A stretch of 64,000 bases of DNA from Candidatus Saccharibacteria bacterium UBA5148 (GCA_002413835.1 DHXU01000003.1:124910-188909); one strand, 5' to 3'. Numbered from the stretch's first letter, positions 42,702 to 51,566 are shown. Made by a program: numbers and translations. The notes: generated from the sequence alone by a model not told the origin.

Positions 42702-45134
42702 ATGGAGCTACCAACTGTGCCGTCAGGGGCCGCCGAGCCTGTACAACCGACGCATGCTGGTCTTGGCATTGATCTGACTTCAGTCCGAGCCCGCCATGCC
42801 CGCCTGGCCCGGCGGTTGGGCAGCAATGGCTATGGACTGTTATTAGGGATCTCGCTTGTCTTAGGAGCTCTCGGTGTCATCTGCCTGTTCGTCCCATTCA
42901 TGCGGATTGCCTGGTTCTCGTTCTCGGCAGCCCTGTTCTGCTTTATCCCTGCCGCCTGGTACAAGCTGGAGCTGAAGCCATTGCCAATACGCTCACAAGG
43001 TACCCAGGATCAGCTGACCGAAACAGTGTCTGCGGATATCCTGACTGCTTTCAAACCTGGCCAGAACCTGTCCCCGAGTATGGTCTGGGCGGCACTGCAG
43101 AAACACTGGCAGTTCAACTTCTACGCCAATCATTTTCTGCTGACGCCCGAGGTAGTGATTCAATGTCTGAGCCAGTCGCCAGCTGACATGCCCCATGTCT
43201 GGGAGGAGGCACGGCGCCTGGCAACGGCAACGGGCAGTGTCGTTATCGAACCGGGCCATCTGGCGGGCGCACTTCTGATAACATCGCCGGATTTCCTGAA
43301 TCTGCTGACACGTATGAAATTATCGTCGGCCGATGCCGAAGCATTGGCGATGTGGGTTGGCCGGGCACTTGATGTTATACGGACTGACAAACCGTACTTT
43401 GGTGGCGTCGGCCGTGATTGGGCTAACGGTTTTACACCACAGCTCAACCGCTTCGGTTTCAATATCAGCCTGTCGATCGAACAGCATGGCTCGCATTTTG
43501 GCTGGCTGACGACCGCCCCCGGCGTGTTGGCTATGAAAAGCGCCTTTTCGCAGGGCACCTCGACTGTCGGACTTATTGGCGAGCCTGGCGTCGGCAAGAC
43601 CAGCCATGTCTATGCCCTGGCCCAACTGCTGCTCGAGGAAAAGAACGACCGTAATCTGGAGCATCGTCAGATCGTCGTCCTCAACCCGTCGACTATCCTA
43701 TCAAGTGCCAAACATCCCGGCGAACTTGAAGAAATCGTCATGTCACTTCTCATAGAAACAGCGCATGCCGGCCACATCATCCTCTTCCTCGATGATTCCC
43801 AGCTGTTTTTCCGCAGTGGACCGGGATCCTTCGATATGACGCAGATTTTGCTGCCAGTGCTGCAATCACGCTCTGTCCAGATGGTGGTGGCCATGACGCC
43901 GCACGATTACCAGCTGCTACGGGTCAATAACGCCTCATTCGCGAACCTCATAACTCCGGTGATGCTCAGCGAGCCGCCCGAGGCGGACGTCATGCGGGTG
44001 TTGGAAGATAACGCGCTGTCGCTGGAATACCGGCACAATGTGCTGATAGCGTATGAGGCACTCCGCGAAGCCTATCGCCTCAGCGGCCGTTATATGCAGG
44101 ACTCATCCTATCCAGGCAAGGCGCTGCAGCTGCTGGAGAATGCTATATCCTATAGCGAGCACGATGGCATCGTGACGGCGCAGTCTATCCAGAAAGCAAT
44201 CGAACAGAGCCACGGTGTCAAAGTCAGCTCAGCGGCGCCGGCTGAGGCCGACGCCTTGCTCCACCTGGAAGATCGTATCCATGAGCGGATGATCAACCAG
44301 TCGTATGCCGTCAAAGTCGTGTCGAGCGCCCTGCGCCGGGCCCGGGCAGGTGTCGCGAACCCGCGGCGCCCGATCGGCAGCTTCCTGTTCCTGGGTCCGA
44401 CCGGTGTCGGTAAGACCGAGCTGGCTAAGGCCGTCGCTGCCACCTATTTCGGCGCCGAAGCAAATATCATCAGGCTGGATATGAGCGAATATCAGCAATC
44501 CGAGGACGTCCACCGACTACTCAGCAATGGTGTCGAAGAGACGCGCAGCCTGATCATGGCCGTTCGCCAGCAACCGTTCGCCGTTGTGTTGCTCGATGAA
44601 ATAGAGAAGGCCCATCCGAATATCCTCAACCTGCTGCTGCAGCTGCTCGATGAGGGCCAGTTGACTGACATCGGAGGACGAGCTGCCTCATTCAAAGACT
44701 GTGTCATCATAGCTACCTCGAATGCAGGTGCGAATACCATCCGCGAACGGATAGCCCGCGGCGAAGAGCTGGAAGGCTTCCAGGCAGAACTGACGGACGA
44801 GCTGATCCATAGTGGCCAGTTCCGGCCGGAACTGCTGAACCGCTTCGACGAGATTGTTTTATTCCGTCCGCTGAACGCCGGCGAGCTTGGCCAGGTTGTC
44901 CAACTGATGATGGCTGACATCAATCACACGTTGGCCAATCAGAACATATCCGTCGAATTGACTCCGGCCGCCGTTGCCAAGGTGGTCGAAACTGGTTTTG
45001 ACGCCCGGCTCGGTGCCCGTCCGATGCGCCGCGCTCTGCAGCGGGCTGTCGAGGACGGCATCGCCAATCGCATCCTGCGCGGTGAAACCCGCCCCGGCGA
45101 CCATGTCGTGCTCGATGTCGCCGATCTCGGTTAG
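42702..45134 (+). CDS. Membrane-anchored ClpA/ClpC-like AAA+ ATPase
   Basis: 810 residues. A ~43-residue hydrophilic start is followed by two membrane helices (about 44-90, LLLGISLVLGALGVICLFV and WFSFSAALFCFIPAAWY), then a Clp-N-like segment (about 110-230), and two AAA+ modules. D1: Walker A GEPGVGKT at 293-300, but Walker B is LFLDDSQ (364-365 Asp-Asp where Clp has Asp-Glu), so D1 may be weak or structural. D2: GPTGVGKT at 565-572 and Walker B LLDEIEK (632-633), with sensor and NRFDEIVLF regions intact. ClpP-docking loop is not clear (only EGF near 755). Clp proteins unfold substrates for degradation or disaggregation; membrane anchoring is unusual. Confidence 0.88.
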   Translation: MELPTVPSGAAEPVQPTHAGLGIDLTSVRARHARLARRLGSNGYGLLLGISLVLGALGVICLFVPFMRIAWFSFSAALFCFIPAAWYKLELKPLPIRSQGTQDQLTETVSADILTAFKPGQNLSPSMVWAALQKHWQFNFYANHFLLTPEVVIQCLSQSPADMPHVWEEARRLATATGSVVIEPGHLAGALLITSPDFLNLLTRMKLSSADAEALAMWVGRALDVIRTDKPYFGGVGRDWANGFTPQLNRFGFNISLSIEQHGSHFGWLTTAPGVLAMKSAFSQGTSTVGLIGEPGVGKTSHVYALAQLLLEEKNDRNLEHRQIVVLNPSTILSSAKHPGELEEIVMSLLIETAHAGHIILFLDDSQLFFRSGPGSFDMTQILLPVLQSRSVQMVVAMTPHDYQLLRVNNASFANLITPVMLSEPPEADVMRVLEDNALSLEYRHNVLIAYEALREAYRLSGRYMQDSSYPGKALQLLENAISYSEHDGIVTAQSIQKAIEQSHGVKVSSAAPAEADALLHLEDRIHERMINQSYAVKVVSSALRRARAGVANPRRPIGSFLFLGPTGVGKTELAKAVAATYFGAEANIIRLDMSEYQQSEDVHRLLSNGVEETRSLIMAVRQQPFAVVLLDEIEKAHPNILNLLLQLLDEGQLTDIGGRAASFKDCVIIATSNAGANTIRERIARGEELEGFQAELTDELIHSGQFRPELLNRFDEIVLFRPLNAGELGQVVQLMMADINHTLANQNISVELTPAAVAKVVETGFDARLGARPMRRALQRAVEDGIANRILRGETRPGDHVVLDVADLG

Positions 45135-45250
45135 GCTTGCCGCAACAGATATGACGAAGATTTTCTCGATAATGGTTGAGATATTTTTTACAGCCGTCAT
45201 ACTGGTCGTAAGGTAGATTACACTGATGATAACGACAGGAGACAAGATTC

Positions 45251-47044
45251 GTGAGAGACAGGATACGGAATTCACTGATACTACCACCGGATTTTCAGCC
45301 GATACAGCCCAGCTGGGCTGAAGGTGCGCTGGTCTACCATATATATCCGCGTAGCTTCCAGGACAGTAACGCTGATGGTGTTGGTGACTTATTGGGTGTT
45401 ATCAAGCGGATGGATTACCTCAAAGAGCTTGGCGTCAATGCTATCTGGCTCAGCCCGTTTTATCCGTCTCCTATGGCTGATTTTGGGTACGATGTAGCCG
45501 ATTATTGTAATGTCGACCCAATGTTCGGCACGCTTGATGACTTCAAGCAGCTGATGGCAGAGGCTGACAGACGCGATATCAGAGTTATGATCGACCTGGT
45601 ATCGAACCACACCTCCGATGAGCACATCTGGTTCAAGGAATCCCGCAAATCGCGCGACCACACTACCAACCCATTCAATGATTGGTACATCTGGCGCGAC
45701 TCAGTTGCTCCGGCCGGTTCGGATACCCAACAGCCACCGAACAACTGGCGCAATGCCCTGACAGGTGGCCCGGCGTGGGAATGGGACGATACCCGGCAGC
45801 AATATTATCTGCATAGCTTTGACATCCACCAGCCTGACCTGAACTGGAGTAATCCGACAGTCCGGGCGGCTATCAAACAGGCTATGCGCTTCTGGCTCGA
45901 CCTCGGCGTTGACGGCTTCAGGGTCGATGCCGTCTATTGGATGGCCAAGGAGCCACTGATGAGCGATGACCCTGGCAATCCGTCATTCGTGGAGGGTGAG
46001 GATCTGCCATATCATGCCCTGCGCCATGACAACAGCCGCGGCTGGCCAGCGGTCTACGCGTACCTGTCAGAGATGGCCGATGTCCTGCACGAGGAACAGT
46101 ATAAGGACAAGCAGCGCTTTATGGTTACCGAAGCTTACCCGGAGGGCCACAACCCGCTGGTTGAATATCTCAACTTCTATGTCGGTATGGATCCCAAGGT
46201 GGCAGCGCCGTTCAATTTCGAAGGCCTGACGATGCCATGGGACGCCTCAACCTGGCGCAAATTCCTGCGGGCCTTCCATCACGCCCTGAATCAGATCGAT
46301 CCGCACTGTGTTGCCAGCTATGCTTTCGGTAATCATGATCAGCCTCGTATTGCTACCCGCATCGGCGAAGCTGCGGCCCGCAGTGCATCGGTACTGCTGC
46401 TGACGCTGCCCGGCATGGTGTTCCTCTACTACGGTGATGAGATTGGCATGAAAAATGTCGTCATACCGAAGGACATGGTTCAGGACCCGGCCGCGAAGGG
46501 TGATGTAATCCGTGGTGATCTGCAACCGCAAGGTCGTGACCCTGAGCGGACGCCGATGCAGTGGACCGCTGCTAAGAATGGTGGGTTCTCTGATGCTGCT
46601 AGTACCTGGTTGCCACTGGCGCCCGATTATGAGCAGTGCAATGTCGAAGCTCAGCTGGCTGACCCGGATTCACTGCTCAATCTGTACAAAAAGCTCGGTA
46701 CAATGCGTTCGCAGTCTGATTCACTGAAGCATGGTCAACTCAAGGTCCTCGAGGTGGATAGCCCGTATGTACTCGGCTACAGCCGCGAACACACTGACAG
46801 CGACGTCCAGGCTTATGTGGTGCTGGTGAACTTCTCCGGAGAGCCGGTTACTTGCTCACTGGGCGCACCACTGGGTCGGCGTCTACTGTCGAGTCTGAGC
46901 CCGTCAGCTGGTTCGGCTGATGGTGCTGAACTTCAACCAGATCTAGCGCCATCCGAGGCTGTAACTGAGTCCGGATCAGGCTCGGCCGGAGAAGGTTCGG
47001 TAAGGCTTGAGTCCCACGAGGCAGTAATCTACGCCGCGGTTTAG
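45251..47044 (+). CDS. GH13 alpha-glucosidase (oligo-1,6-glucosidase type)
   Basis: 597 residues starting at GTG with AGGAGA about ten bases upstream. A cytoplasmic amylase-family enzyme that releases glucose from maltose-, isomaltose- or trehalose-like sugars. The barrel shows VYHIYPRSFQDSNADGVGD, then NHTSDEHIWF; nucleophile Asp226 (GFRVDAV), acid Glu294 (VTEAYPE) and stabiliser Asp363 (GNHDQPR). It ends with the domain-C strand LESHEAVIYAA. The 70 residues before that end are a low-complexity Ser/Ala/Glu insertion overlapping an antisense gene. The glucose would feed glucose 6-phosphate and the oxidative pentose-phosphate genes. Confidence 0.92.
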   Translation: MRDRIRNSLILPPDFQPIQPSWAEGALVYHIYPRSFQDSNADGVGDLLGVIKRMDYLKELGVNAIWLSPFYPSPMADFGYDVADYCNVDPMFGTLDDFKQLMAEADRRDIRVMIDLVSNHTSDEHIWFKESRKSRDHTTNPFNDWYIWRDSVAPAGSDTQQPPNNWRNALTGGPAWEWDDTRQQYYLHSFDIHQPDLNWSNPTVRAAIKQAMRFWLDLGVDGFRVDAVYWMAKEPLMSDDPGNPSFVEGEDLPYHALRHDNSRGWPAVYAYLSEMADVLHEEQYKDKQRFMVTEAYPEGHNPLVEYLNFYVGMDPKVAAPFNFEGLTMPWDASTWRKFLRAFHHALNQIDPHCVASYAFGNHDQPRIATRIGEAAARSASVLLLTLPGMVFLYYGDEIGMKNVVIPKDMVQDPAAKGDVIRGDLQPQGRDPERTPMQWTAAKNGGFSDAASTWLPLAPDYEQCNVEAQLADPDSLLNLYKKLGTMRSQSDSLKHGQLKVLEVDSPYVLGYSREHTDSDVQAYVVLVNFSGEPVTCSLGAPLGRRLLSSLSPSAGSADGAELQPDLAPSEAVTESGSGSAGEGSVRLESHEAVIYAAV

Positions 47045-48122
47045 CAGCCTGAGCTACGCTGCGGTTCAGCTTCTTACTTTTGGCGTTCTGCCTTGCTAGA
47101 TAACCGGTATAATTGAGGGCGCTCAGCAGACTGTCGACGGATTGCTTGACTGTAAACTGTCTACGGGCTTTGCGGCGCTCGACACTGGTTAGCGGCCCAA
47201 AGGAAATTGCCTTGTTAAGGCCTTCTGCCAGGGCTTTCGGATCATCTGGCCGTACAAGTATCAGGCCGCCGATATTAGTCTCGGGCAAGCCGCCCGACCG
47301 GGATGCTACGACACGGCAGCCGGCATGCTGAGCCTCGATTGATACCATGCCGAATAACTCCTGCCAGAATATGGCTGTCGATGGCATGACGACAATGTCG
47401 TGTTTAGCCATCAGCTCGGCCATTTGGCGGGAATTGGTGCGCGCCTTCACGATCTTGATGTCAGGATGGGTGCGCAGCATGGCCTCGATGATCTGGCCTT
47501 CGCGTGAATTATTCCCAGCAGTTGTAACGGTCAGTTTATATGGAACGTCCATAGAAAATTCCTGATGCATGGCCGATAACAATGTAAATATACCCTTGTC
47601 AGAGTGCAAACGCCCGGCAAACAGTACCTTGACGGTATCCTTGCTGCTTTGTTTTGGATGATCGGCCTTGCTGAAGGCTTCGTCGGCAAACGGATATACG
47701 GTCGGCATGCGGCTGATACCCGTCTTCAGATACCGGCGCCAGATACCAGCAGCAAATTTGCTGGCGGTGATAAGCTTGACACCATTGAATGCCCGACGGA
47801 TATACATCGGGTCGCCGTGCGCGAAGTCCGGTGGCGGGCAATGCAGAATAGCATAGGCCTGGTGTTTCGTCTTAACTTCCAGCGGATAGGTTATATAGAC
47901 GATCAGGTCATCGAGTTTTGAGAGCTCGGCTTTTGATTCAAGTGCCACGAATGGGATATCAGGAAATCCGTCCCGGCCGTCGTCTTCGCCGAAGCCGATA
48001 CTGACGATGCGGGTTGGAATGCCCCGTCTGATAAGTTCTCTGATCTGGCCTGCGGTGTAGCTTTCTGAACCACCTGACCCCGCAATAAAAGGATACTTTG
48101 ACGACCAAACGAACGAAATCAT
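46848..48122 (-). CDS. GT4-family glycosyltransferase
   Basis: 424 residues. A GT-B glycosyltransferase of family 4 (N-terminus ISFVWSSKYPFIAGSGGSES, the sugar-nucleotide region KVLFAGRLHSDKGIFTLLSA, and the E-x7-E motif in QELFGMVSIEAQHAG). It probably adds a sugar to a lipid or wall polymer. The last ~65 residues, after KLNRSVAQAAKPRRR, are basic and low complexity and overlap the GH13 gene on the other strand by 197 bases. A ribosome site GGAG is 11 bases before the ATG; a 14-base palindrome lies further upstream. Confidence 0.88.
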   Translation of the reverse strand: MISFVWSSKYPFIAGSGGSESYTAGQIRELIRRGIPTRIVSIGFGEDDGRDGFPDIPFVALESKAELSKLDDLIVYITYPLEVKTKHQAYAILHCPPPDFAHGDPMYIRRAFNGVKLITASKFAAGIWRRYLKTGISRMPTVYPFADEAFSKADHPKQSSKDTVKVLFAGRLHSDKGIFTLLSAMHQEFSMDVPYKLTVTTAGNNSREGQIIEAMLRTHPDIKIVKARTNSRQMAELMAKHDIVVMPSTAIFWQELFGMVSIEAQHAGCRVVASRSGGLPETNIGGLILVRPDDPKALAEGLNKAISFGPLTSVERRKARRQFTVKQSVDSLLSALNYTGYLARQNAKSKKLNRSVAQAAKPRRRLLPRGTQALPNLLRPSLIRTQLQPRMALDLVEVQHHQPNQLTGSDSTVDADPVVRPVSK

Positions 48123-48142
48123 ATATAGAACTCCATATAAGT

Positions 48143-48156
48143 GTATGAATTCATAC
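48143..48156. promoter_or_regulatory. 14-bp palindrome upstream of the GT4 gene
   Basis: GTATGAATTCATAC is perfectly palindromic and partly overlaps a TACACT box for the GT4 gene, 20 bases from its start. This is the arrangement of a repressor operator. Confidence 0.4.
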
Positions 48157-48245
48157 TACAGCATGCGCCGGCCATAAGTATGTGAGATTTCTCTCTATGT
48201 TTCCGCATATAATATGAACCTCGGCGTTTGAGATAGTAATAGTAC

Positions 48246-48308
48246 TTATTCTTTAATCTGCTTTGGCTTCTTAATTGCTTTTTGGCCTTTGCGTTGTTCT
48301 TTTGCCAT
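48246..48308 (-). CDS. 20-residue basic peptide
   Basis: MAKEQRKGQKAIKKPKQIKE is encoded from ATG 48308 to TAA 48246, with AAAGG about 13 bases upstream. It resembles the start of the widely conserved small proteins beginning MAKGQxxxNxExKKPKK, but is much shorter. The 367-base gap it sits in holds nothing else I can support, apart from the palindrome at 48143. It could be a translated small protein or the remnant of a longer one. Confidence 0.4.
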   Translation of the reverse strand: MAKEQRKGQKAIKKPKQIKE

Positions 48309-48489
48309 GATGGGCTGACCTTTCGTTATTTTTAAGCATGATGCGGGTTCCCCCGTAAGCGTGAGTCTATTATGCGCTGAATAGTCTAAACATGCCAGTA
48401 GGCCGTTTCAGATGCCGCGCATCTGCGCTATGCCCACTGCCTCCGATGCCGAGGTCCACGTCACGGGGCTTGGCCTATATTCGAACCCT

Positions 48490-48888
48490 CTAGTCTTTTG
48501 CTAGCTTTATGGCTCCGAATACTGTGAGCGGACTACTGGTCTTGGCGGCCGTGATTGCCTGGATGCGCTGGAATAATATGCCGGGCTTGCTGTTGCCTGC
48601 AGATGTGTAGCGCTGGTAACTGCGGTATATATCGTCGCTCAGCGGCCGTTGGTTGTTTGGCCTGTCCGAGGACTCAAACACTTGAGGTGTTACGTCCTCG
48701 CTGGTATTAGATGTAATCTCGATGATCTGGCCGGTCGGGTCAACAATAATGTGGCGCATTGGCAGGACTTTGGCTGTGACGTGCAGTTCCTGAGCCGAGG
48801 AGACAGTATCAGCTGCCACCGTTCCGCCAGGTGCGACGAGAACGGCGAGCAAAGTTACGGTAGTAGCGATACGACGGATATATTTCAT
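48490..48888 (-). CDS. Secreted small protein
   Basis: 132 residues from ATG 48888 (MKYIRRIATTVTLLAVLVAP), a clean signal peptide with an AxA-like site (VAADT) near residue 26. The mature part is about 105 residues, with conserved-looking VLPMRHIIVDPTGQIIEITS and a helical C-terminus. The longer upstream frame adds 16 residues before the signal and is rejected. Function unknown. Confidence 0.7.
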   Translation of the reverse strand: MKYIRRIATTVTLLAVLVAPGGTVAADTVSSAQELHVTAKVLPMRHIIVDPTGQIIEITSNTSEDVTPQVFESSDRPNNQRPLSDDIYRSYQRYTSAGNSKPGILFQRIQAITAAKTSSPLTVFGAIKLAKD

Positions 48889-48980
48889 ATCCCTAGCGTA
48901 ACCGCTCTGGACAATGGCTGCAGCTAATATTCTCACTTGCCCGCTTGGCTGAAGGGCTGGTGTAGGCCCCCCATGCCGTC

Positions 48981-49358
48981 TTACTCCGACTTCTCCGCTT
49001 CCTCGGCCTCGGCTTTTGTTCTGTGTATCGTGCCCTTCGGGTGGTGCGGCGGGGCGTAGATGGTAATAATCTTGAGCGGTGTATCCCCGGTATTTATAAA
49101 GTTGTGCTTTACGCCTGGTCTGACGACGACAAGGTCGTTTTCGTTAAAATCAGTCGTGACGTCGTTCAGGACGGTCTTTCCCTGTCCGGCTGCATTGATG
49201 AGGACCTGTTCATTGTCCGGATGGACCTCTTCGCCGACATCATCGCTGACTTCGATGCTCATGACGACGATCTGTGTGTTATTGCCTGTATCAACAACCT
49301 TACGGTAATACGTATTATCTATTGCCTGCTGGCGGATATCTGTGAGACTGTCCTGCAT
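48981..49358 (-). CDS. Cupin-domain protein
   Basis: 125 residues. A single cupin beta-barrel: EVHPDNEQVLINAAGQGKTV (first motif, with His and Glu metal ligands) and GVKHNFINTGDTPLKIITIY (second motif, with His). It probably binds a metal ion. The C-terminal PPHHPKGTIHRTKAEAEEA is typical of one small cupin group seen in many bacteria (mannose-6-phosphate isomerase-like cupins). GAAGGAG, nine bases before the ATG, is a strong ribosome site. Confidence 0.88.
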   Translation of the reverse strand: MQDSLTDIRQQAIDNTYYRKVVDTGNNTQIVVMSIEVSDDVGEEVHPDNEQVLINAAGQGKTVLNDVTTDFNENDLVVVRPGVKHNFINTGDTPLKIITIYAPPHHPKGTIHRTKAEAEEAEKSE

Positions 49359-49453
49359 ATATTGAGCTCCTTCTATGTACGCTCGATAGTATATCTCTTA
49401 AAGTCCTGGGTAGCAGTGAAAATTACTGCTGAAGTGGCACAATAAATGTCGAT

Positions 49454-49945
49454 TCAGCCAGGCAGTCGGAAGATGTTCAGCACTTTTCGCTGGTACGGGT
49501 CGCCACCCGGGAACATATCGACTATCGTCAGGTTGTTAAAGGTTACAGGCTGGCCTTCGTGTATCCGAGCCTGTGGTTGGACTGTGATGTGAGCCCTGAA
49601 TCCTGCTTCTGTATACTGTGGGTCATTAAATACCGCACCAGCAGTCTTCAGGAGTGCGACGACGCTGTAATGGAGCGCTATCAGTTCCTGGCTCATATCG
49701 AGAATCGTGACATGTGTCTGCTGAGCAGGTCCAAAGTATTCATCGTGTGCACCGGTAGCCGTCACAGTCGGGCAGCTGGCTGCTAAAGTGGCAAGTTTCT
49801 GACGCAGATTGCCATTGTCCCAATCAACCGCATAGGTGTCGACTATCGTCACATGCAGCGGCCAGTCGCTTGCAGCGAATTCTGCCCCTTCAGGCATCTC
49901 CTCGAGCAAATTTATGATGGTATATTTTTGAGAGAGTTTTTCCAT
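49454..49945 (-). CDS. 2H phosphoesterase (2'-5' RNA ligase-like)
   Basis: 163 residues of the 2H superfamily, which hydrolyse cyclic phosphodiesters or act on RNA ends. The paired HxT motifs are LHVT (His31, Thr33) and AHIT (His119, Thr121), about 90 residues apart as in the family. It may process 2',3'-cyclic phosphates of RNA. It is upstream of the cupin gene on the same strand, 95 bases away. Confidence 0.85.
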   Translation of the reverse strand: MEKLSQKYTIINLLEEMPEGAEFAASDWPLHVTIVDTYAVDWDNGNLRQKLATLAASCPTVTATGAHDEYFGPAQQTHVTILDMSQELIALHYSVVALLKTAGAVFNDPQYTEAGFRAHITVQPQARIHEGQPVTFNNLTIVDMFPGGDPYQRKVLNIFRLPG

Positions 49946-49980
49946 GCCATCATGGTAGCACGGCGCTGTTGTGCTATGTG

Positions 49981-50108
49981 TGTAATGAACAATTCTCTGG
50001 CTCCGGGGACTGGGCTCGAACCAGCGACCTAGTGGTTAACAGCCACCCGCTCTACCACTGAGCTACCCCGGAATGTTACTTCATGGAGCCAGAGAGCTAT
50101 TCATTACA
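49981..50108. repeat. Inverted repeat enclosing tRNA-Asn
   Basis: The 24 bases at 49981-50004, which include the last seven bases of the tRNA (minus strand GGAGCCA), are complementary at 21 of 24 positions to 50085-50108 beyond the tRNA 5' end. The 5' leader could therefore pair with the tRNA 3' end and trailer, forming a long hairpin around the gene. Such duplications of a tRNA end are also seen at integration sites. Confidence 0.6.
49998..50072 (-). tRNA. tRNA-Asn (anticodon GTT)
   Basis: 75 nt with encoded CCA (49998-50000, minus strand). Acceptor TCCGGGG pairs with CCCCGGA, discriminator G; anticodon loop CTGTTAA with GTT; T arm GCTGG-TTCGAGC-CCAGT with one weak pair. The gene is flanked by an unusual inverted repeat (see repeat at 49981-50108). 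Confidence 0.97.
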
Positions 50109-50193
50109 TTTCTATTGTTAAAGTGCCGACACGACAAGGGTGATTATACCTAACGTCAGGAGTTCTCGCAAATAGTTGGCCAGCGGGGCTAAG

Positions 50194-50224
50194 TTAACTT
50201 CAACGCCGCTAACGGTGTTATAGT
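50194..50224 (+). promoter_or_regulatory. Promoter of the HAD hydrolase gene
   Basis: TTAACT (50194-50199), 19 bases, TATAGT (50219-50224). The ATG starts six bases after the -10, so the message would be leaderless. The -35 is weak. Confidence 0.4.
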
Positions 50225-50230
50225 TGATGC

Positions 50231-51037
50231 ATGCTTAATATCAGTGAGGTTCGGGGAGCAATATTTGATCTGGATGACACATTGCTTGATAACGGGCCGG
50301 TCAATCATCCGGAACTGTGGCTTCATTCGCGTTCGAGGTTGGCGGCTATCCATCAAGTGGCTGAACGGCATGGGCTGACGCGGCTGGCTGACCTGACGCC
50401 AGAAGAAAACGGCCGGGCTTTCACAACTGCTAAAGTACACTCTCTGCCAGGTGCTATCTGGAACGGTATGTATATGAAGGGCGTTGTGCCATCTGATACC
50501 ATCGATGTCGACCACCCCTATTATTCGTATGTAGCGGAAATCGTCGCACGGAAAAATGAGCTTCATGGACCTATCCTGCGTGAATTTGGTGCACCAGAGC
50601 CTGGTTCAGTCGAATTCGTGCATGATCTGGCTTCATATGGCCTGACGGAAGAGCTGGCCATGGCAACGATGGCGGTACGGCGTGATATTGATTTGTATTT
50701 AGACATGACCCGACTTGGCAGGCTATTTCCAGATGAGCGTATTGTCTCAAACGAGAAAATTACTGAACCAAAACCGGCGCCGCAAAGCTTCGAATTGGCA
50801 TTCCAGACGCTCGGCTTACCGGATAGCGCCCGCCGCTACACGTTAGCTTTTGAAGATGATCCGCGGGGGCTACTTTCGGCTAAAAAAACTGGCTTATTTA
50901 TTATCGCCATGACATTCCGCTACAAGCGTGACGATATACGGTTACTTGAGGTTGAGCCTGATTACGTTGCTGATTCCTATGATGAGGTCCGTGATATGCT
51001 TGGCATGAATCCAGCCGGCACATCCGTGTCTGCTTAG
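50231..51037 (+). CDS. HAD-superfamily hydrolase
   Basis: 268 residues of the haloacid dehalogenase fold, usually phosphatases of small sugars or nucleotides. Motif I FDLDDTLLD with Asp13 nucleophile and Asp15; motif III Lys in ITEPKPAP; motif IV EDDPRG. A large helical cap of about 130 residues lies between motifs I and II, so it belongs to the subfamily I cap group (beta-phosphoglucomutase- or Had-like). Substrate unknown. It is convergent with smpB and overlaps it by four bases. Confidence 0.9.
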   Translation: MLNISEVRGAIFDLDDTLLDNGPVNHPELWLHSRSRLAAIHQVAERHGLTRLADLTPEENGRAFTTAKVHSLPGAIWNGMYMKGVVPSDTIDVDHPYYSYVAEIVARKNELHGPILREFGAPEPGSVEFVHDLASYGLTEELAMATMAVRRDIDLYLDMTRLGRLFPDERIVSNEKITEPKPAPQSFELAFQTLGLPDSARRYTLAFEDDPRGLLSAKKTGLFIIAMTFRYKRDDIRLLEVEPDYVADSYDEVRDMLGMNPAGTSVSA

Positions 51038-51498
51038 CGCGAAGCCTTGACTGCTTCTTGGGCGGCCCGGTCTTCGTCACGCTTTTTCAGTGTTTGACGC
51101 TTGTCGTACAATTTTTTGCCACGCCCGACCGAGATGCGGACTTTGATGAAGCGGCCGCGGGTCAGTATCTCGAGTGGAACGATGGTCTGCCCCTGTTGCT
51201 TGGAAGCTATAAGTTCATCGATCTGTTTGCGTTTGACGAGTAATTTGCGGGCACGGGTCTGGTCTGATTCGCTGATCGGGATACCGCTGCTGGGGCTAAT
51301 GGTGGCATTGATGAGCAGTAATTCATTGTCCTTGACAGTAACATACGCCCCGCGCAGCTGCCCGTGACCCATACGCAGCGCTTTGGTTTCGGCGCCGCTC
51401 AGCTGGATGCCGGCGACCAGGCTATCGCCGAGCTCGTAATCGTGTCGAGCCCGCCTATTGCTGATAGCATGCGCTGTCTGAGGTTTTTTCTTTGCCAT
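51034..51498 (-). CDS. smpB: SsrA-binding protein SmpB
   Basis: Binds tmRNA and places it in the ribosome to rescue stalled translation. 154 residues from ATG 51498. Conserved features: the AISNRRARHDYELGDSLVAG start, GAETKALRMGHGQLRGAYV (tmRNA-binding loop), IRARKLLVKRKQIDEL-type segment and the basic tail RGKKLYDKRQTLKKRDED. No tmRNA gene (ssrA) is visible in this window. Confidence 0.96.
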   Translation of the reverse strand: MAKKKPQTAHAISNRRARHDYELGDSLVAGIQLSGAETKALRMGHGQLRGAYVTVKDNELLLINATISPSSGIPISESDQTRARKLLVKRKQIDELIASKQQGQTIVPLEILTRGRFIKVRISVGRGKKLYDKRQTLKKRDEDRAAQEAVKASR

Positions 51499-51566
51499 GA
51501 TGCTCACTATTGTAACGGATGAGGTAGTTTATAGACAACGAATGCCTGCGGTGGTATATCTGTACT

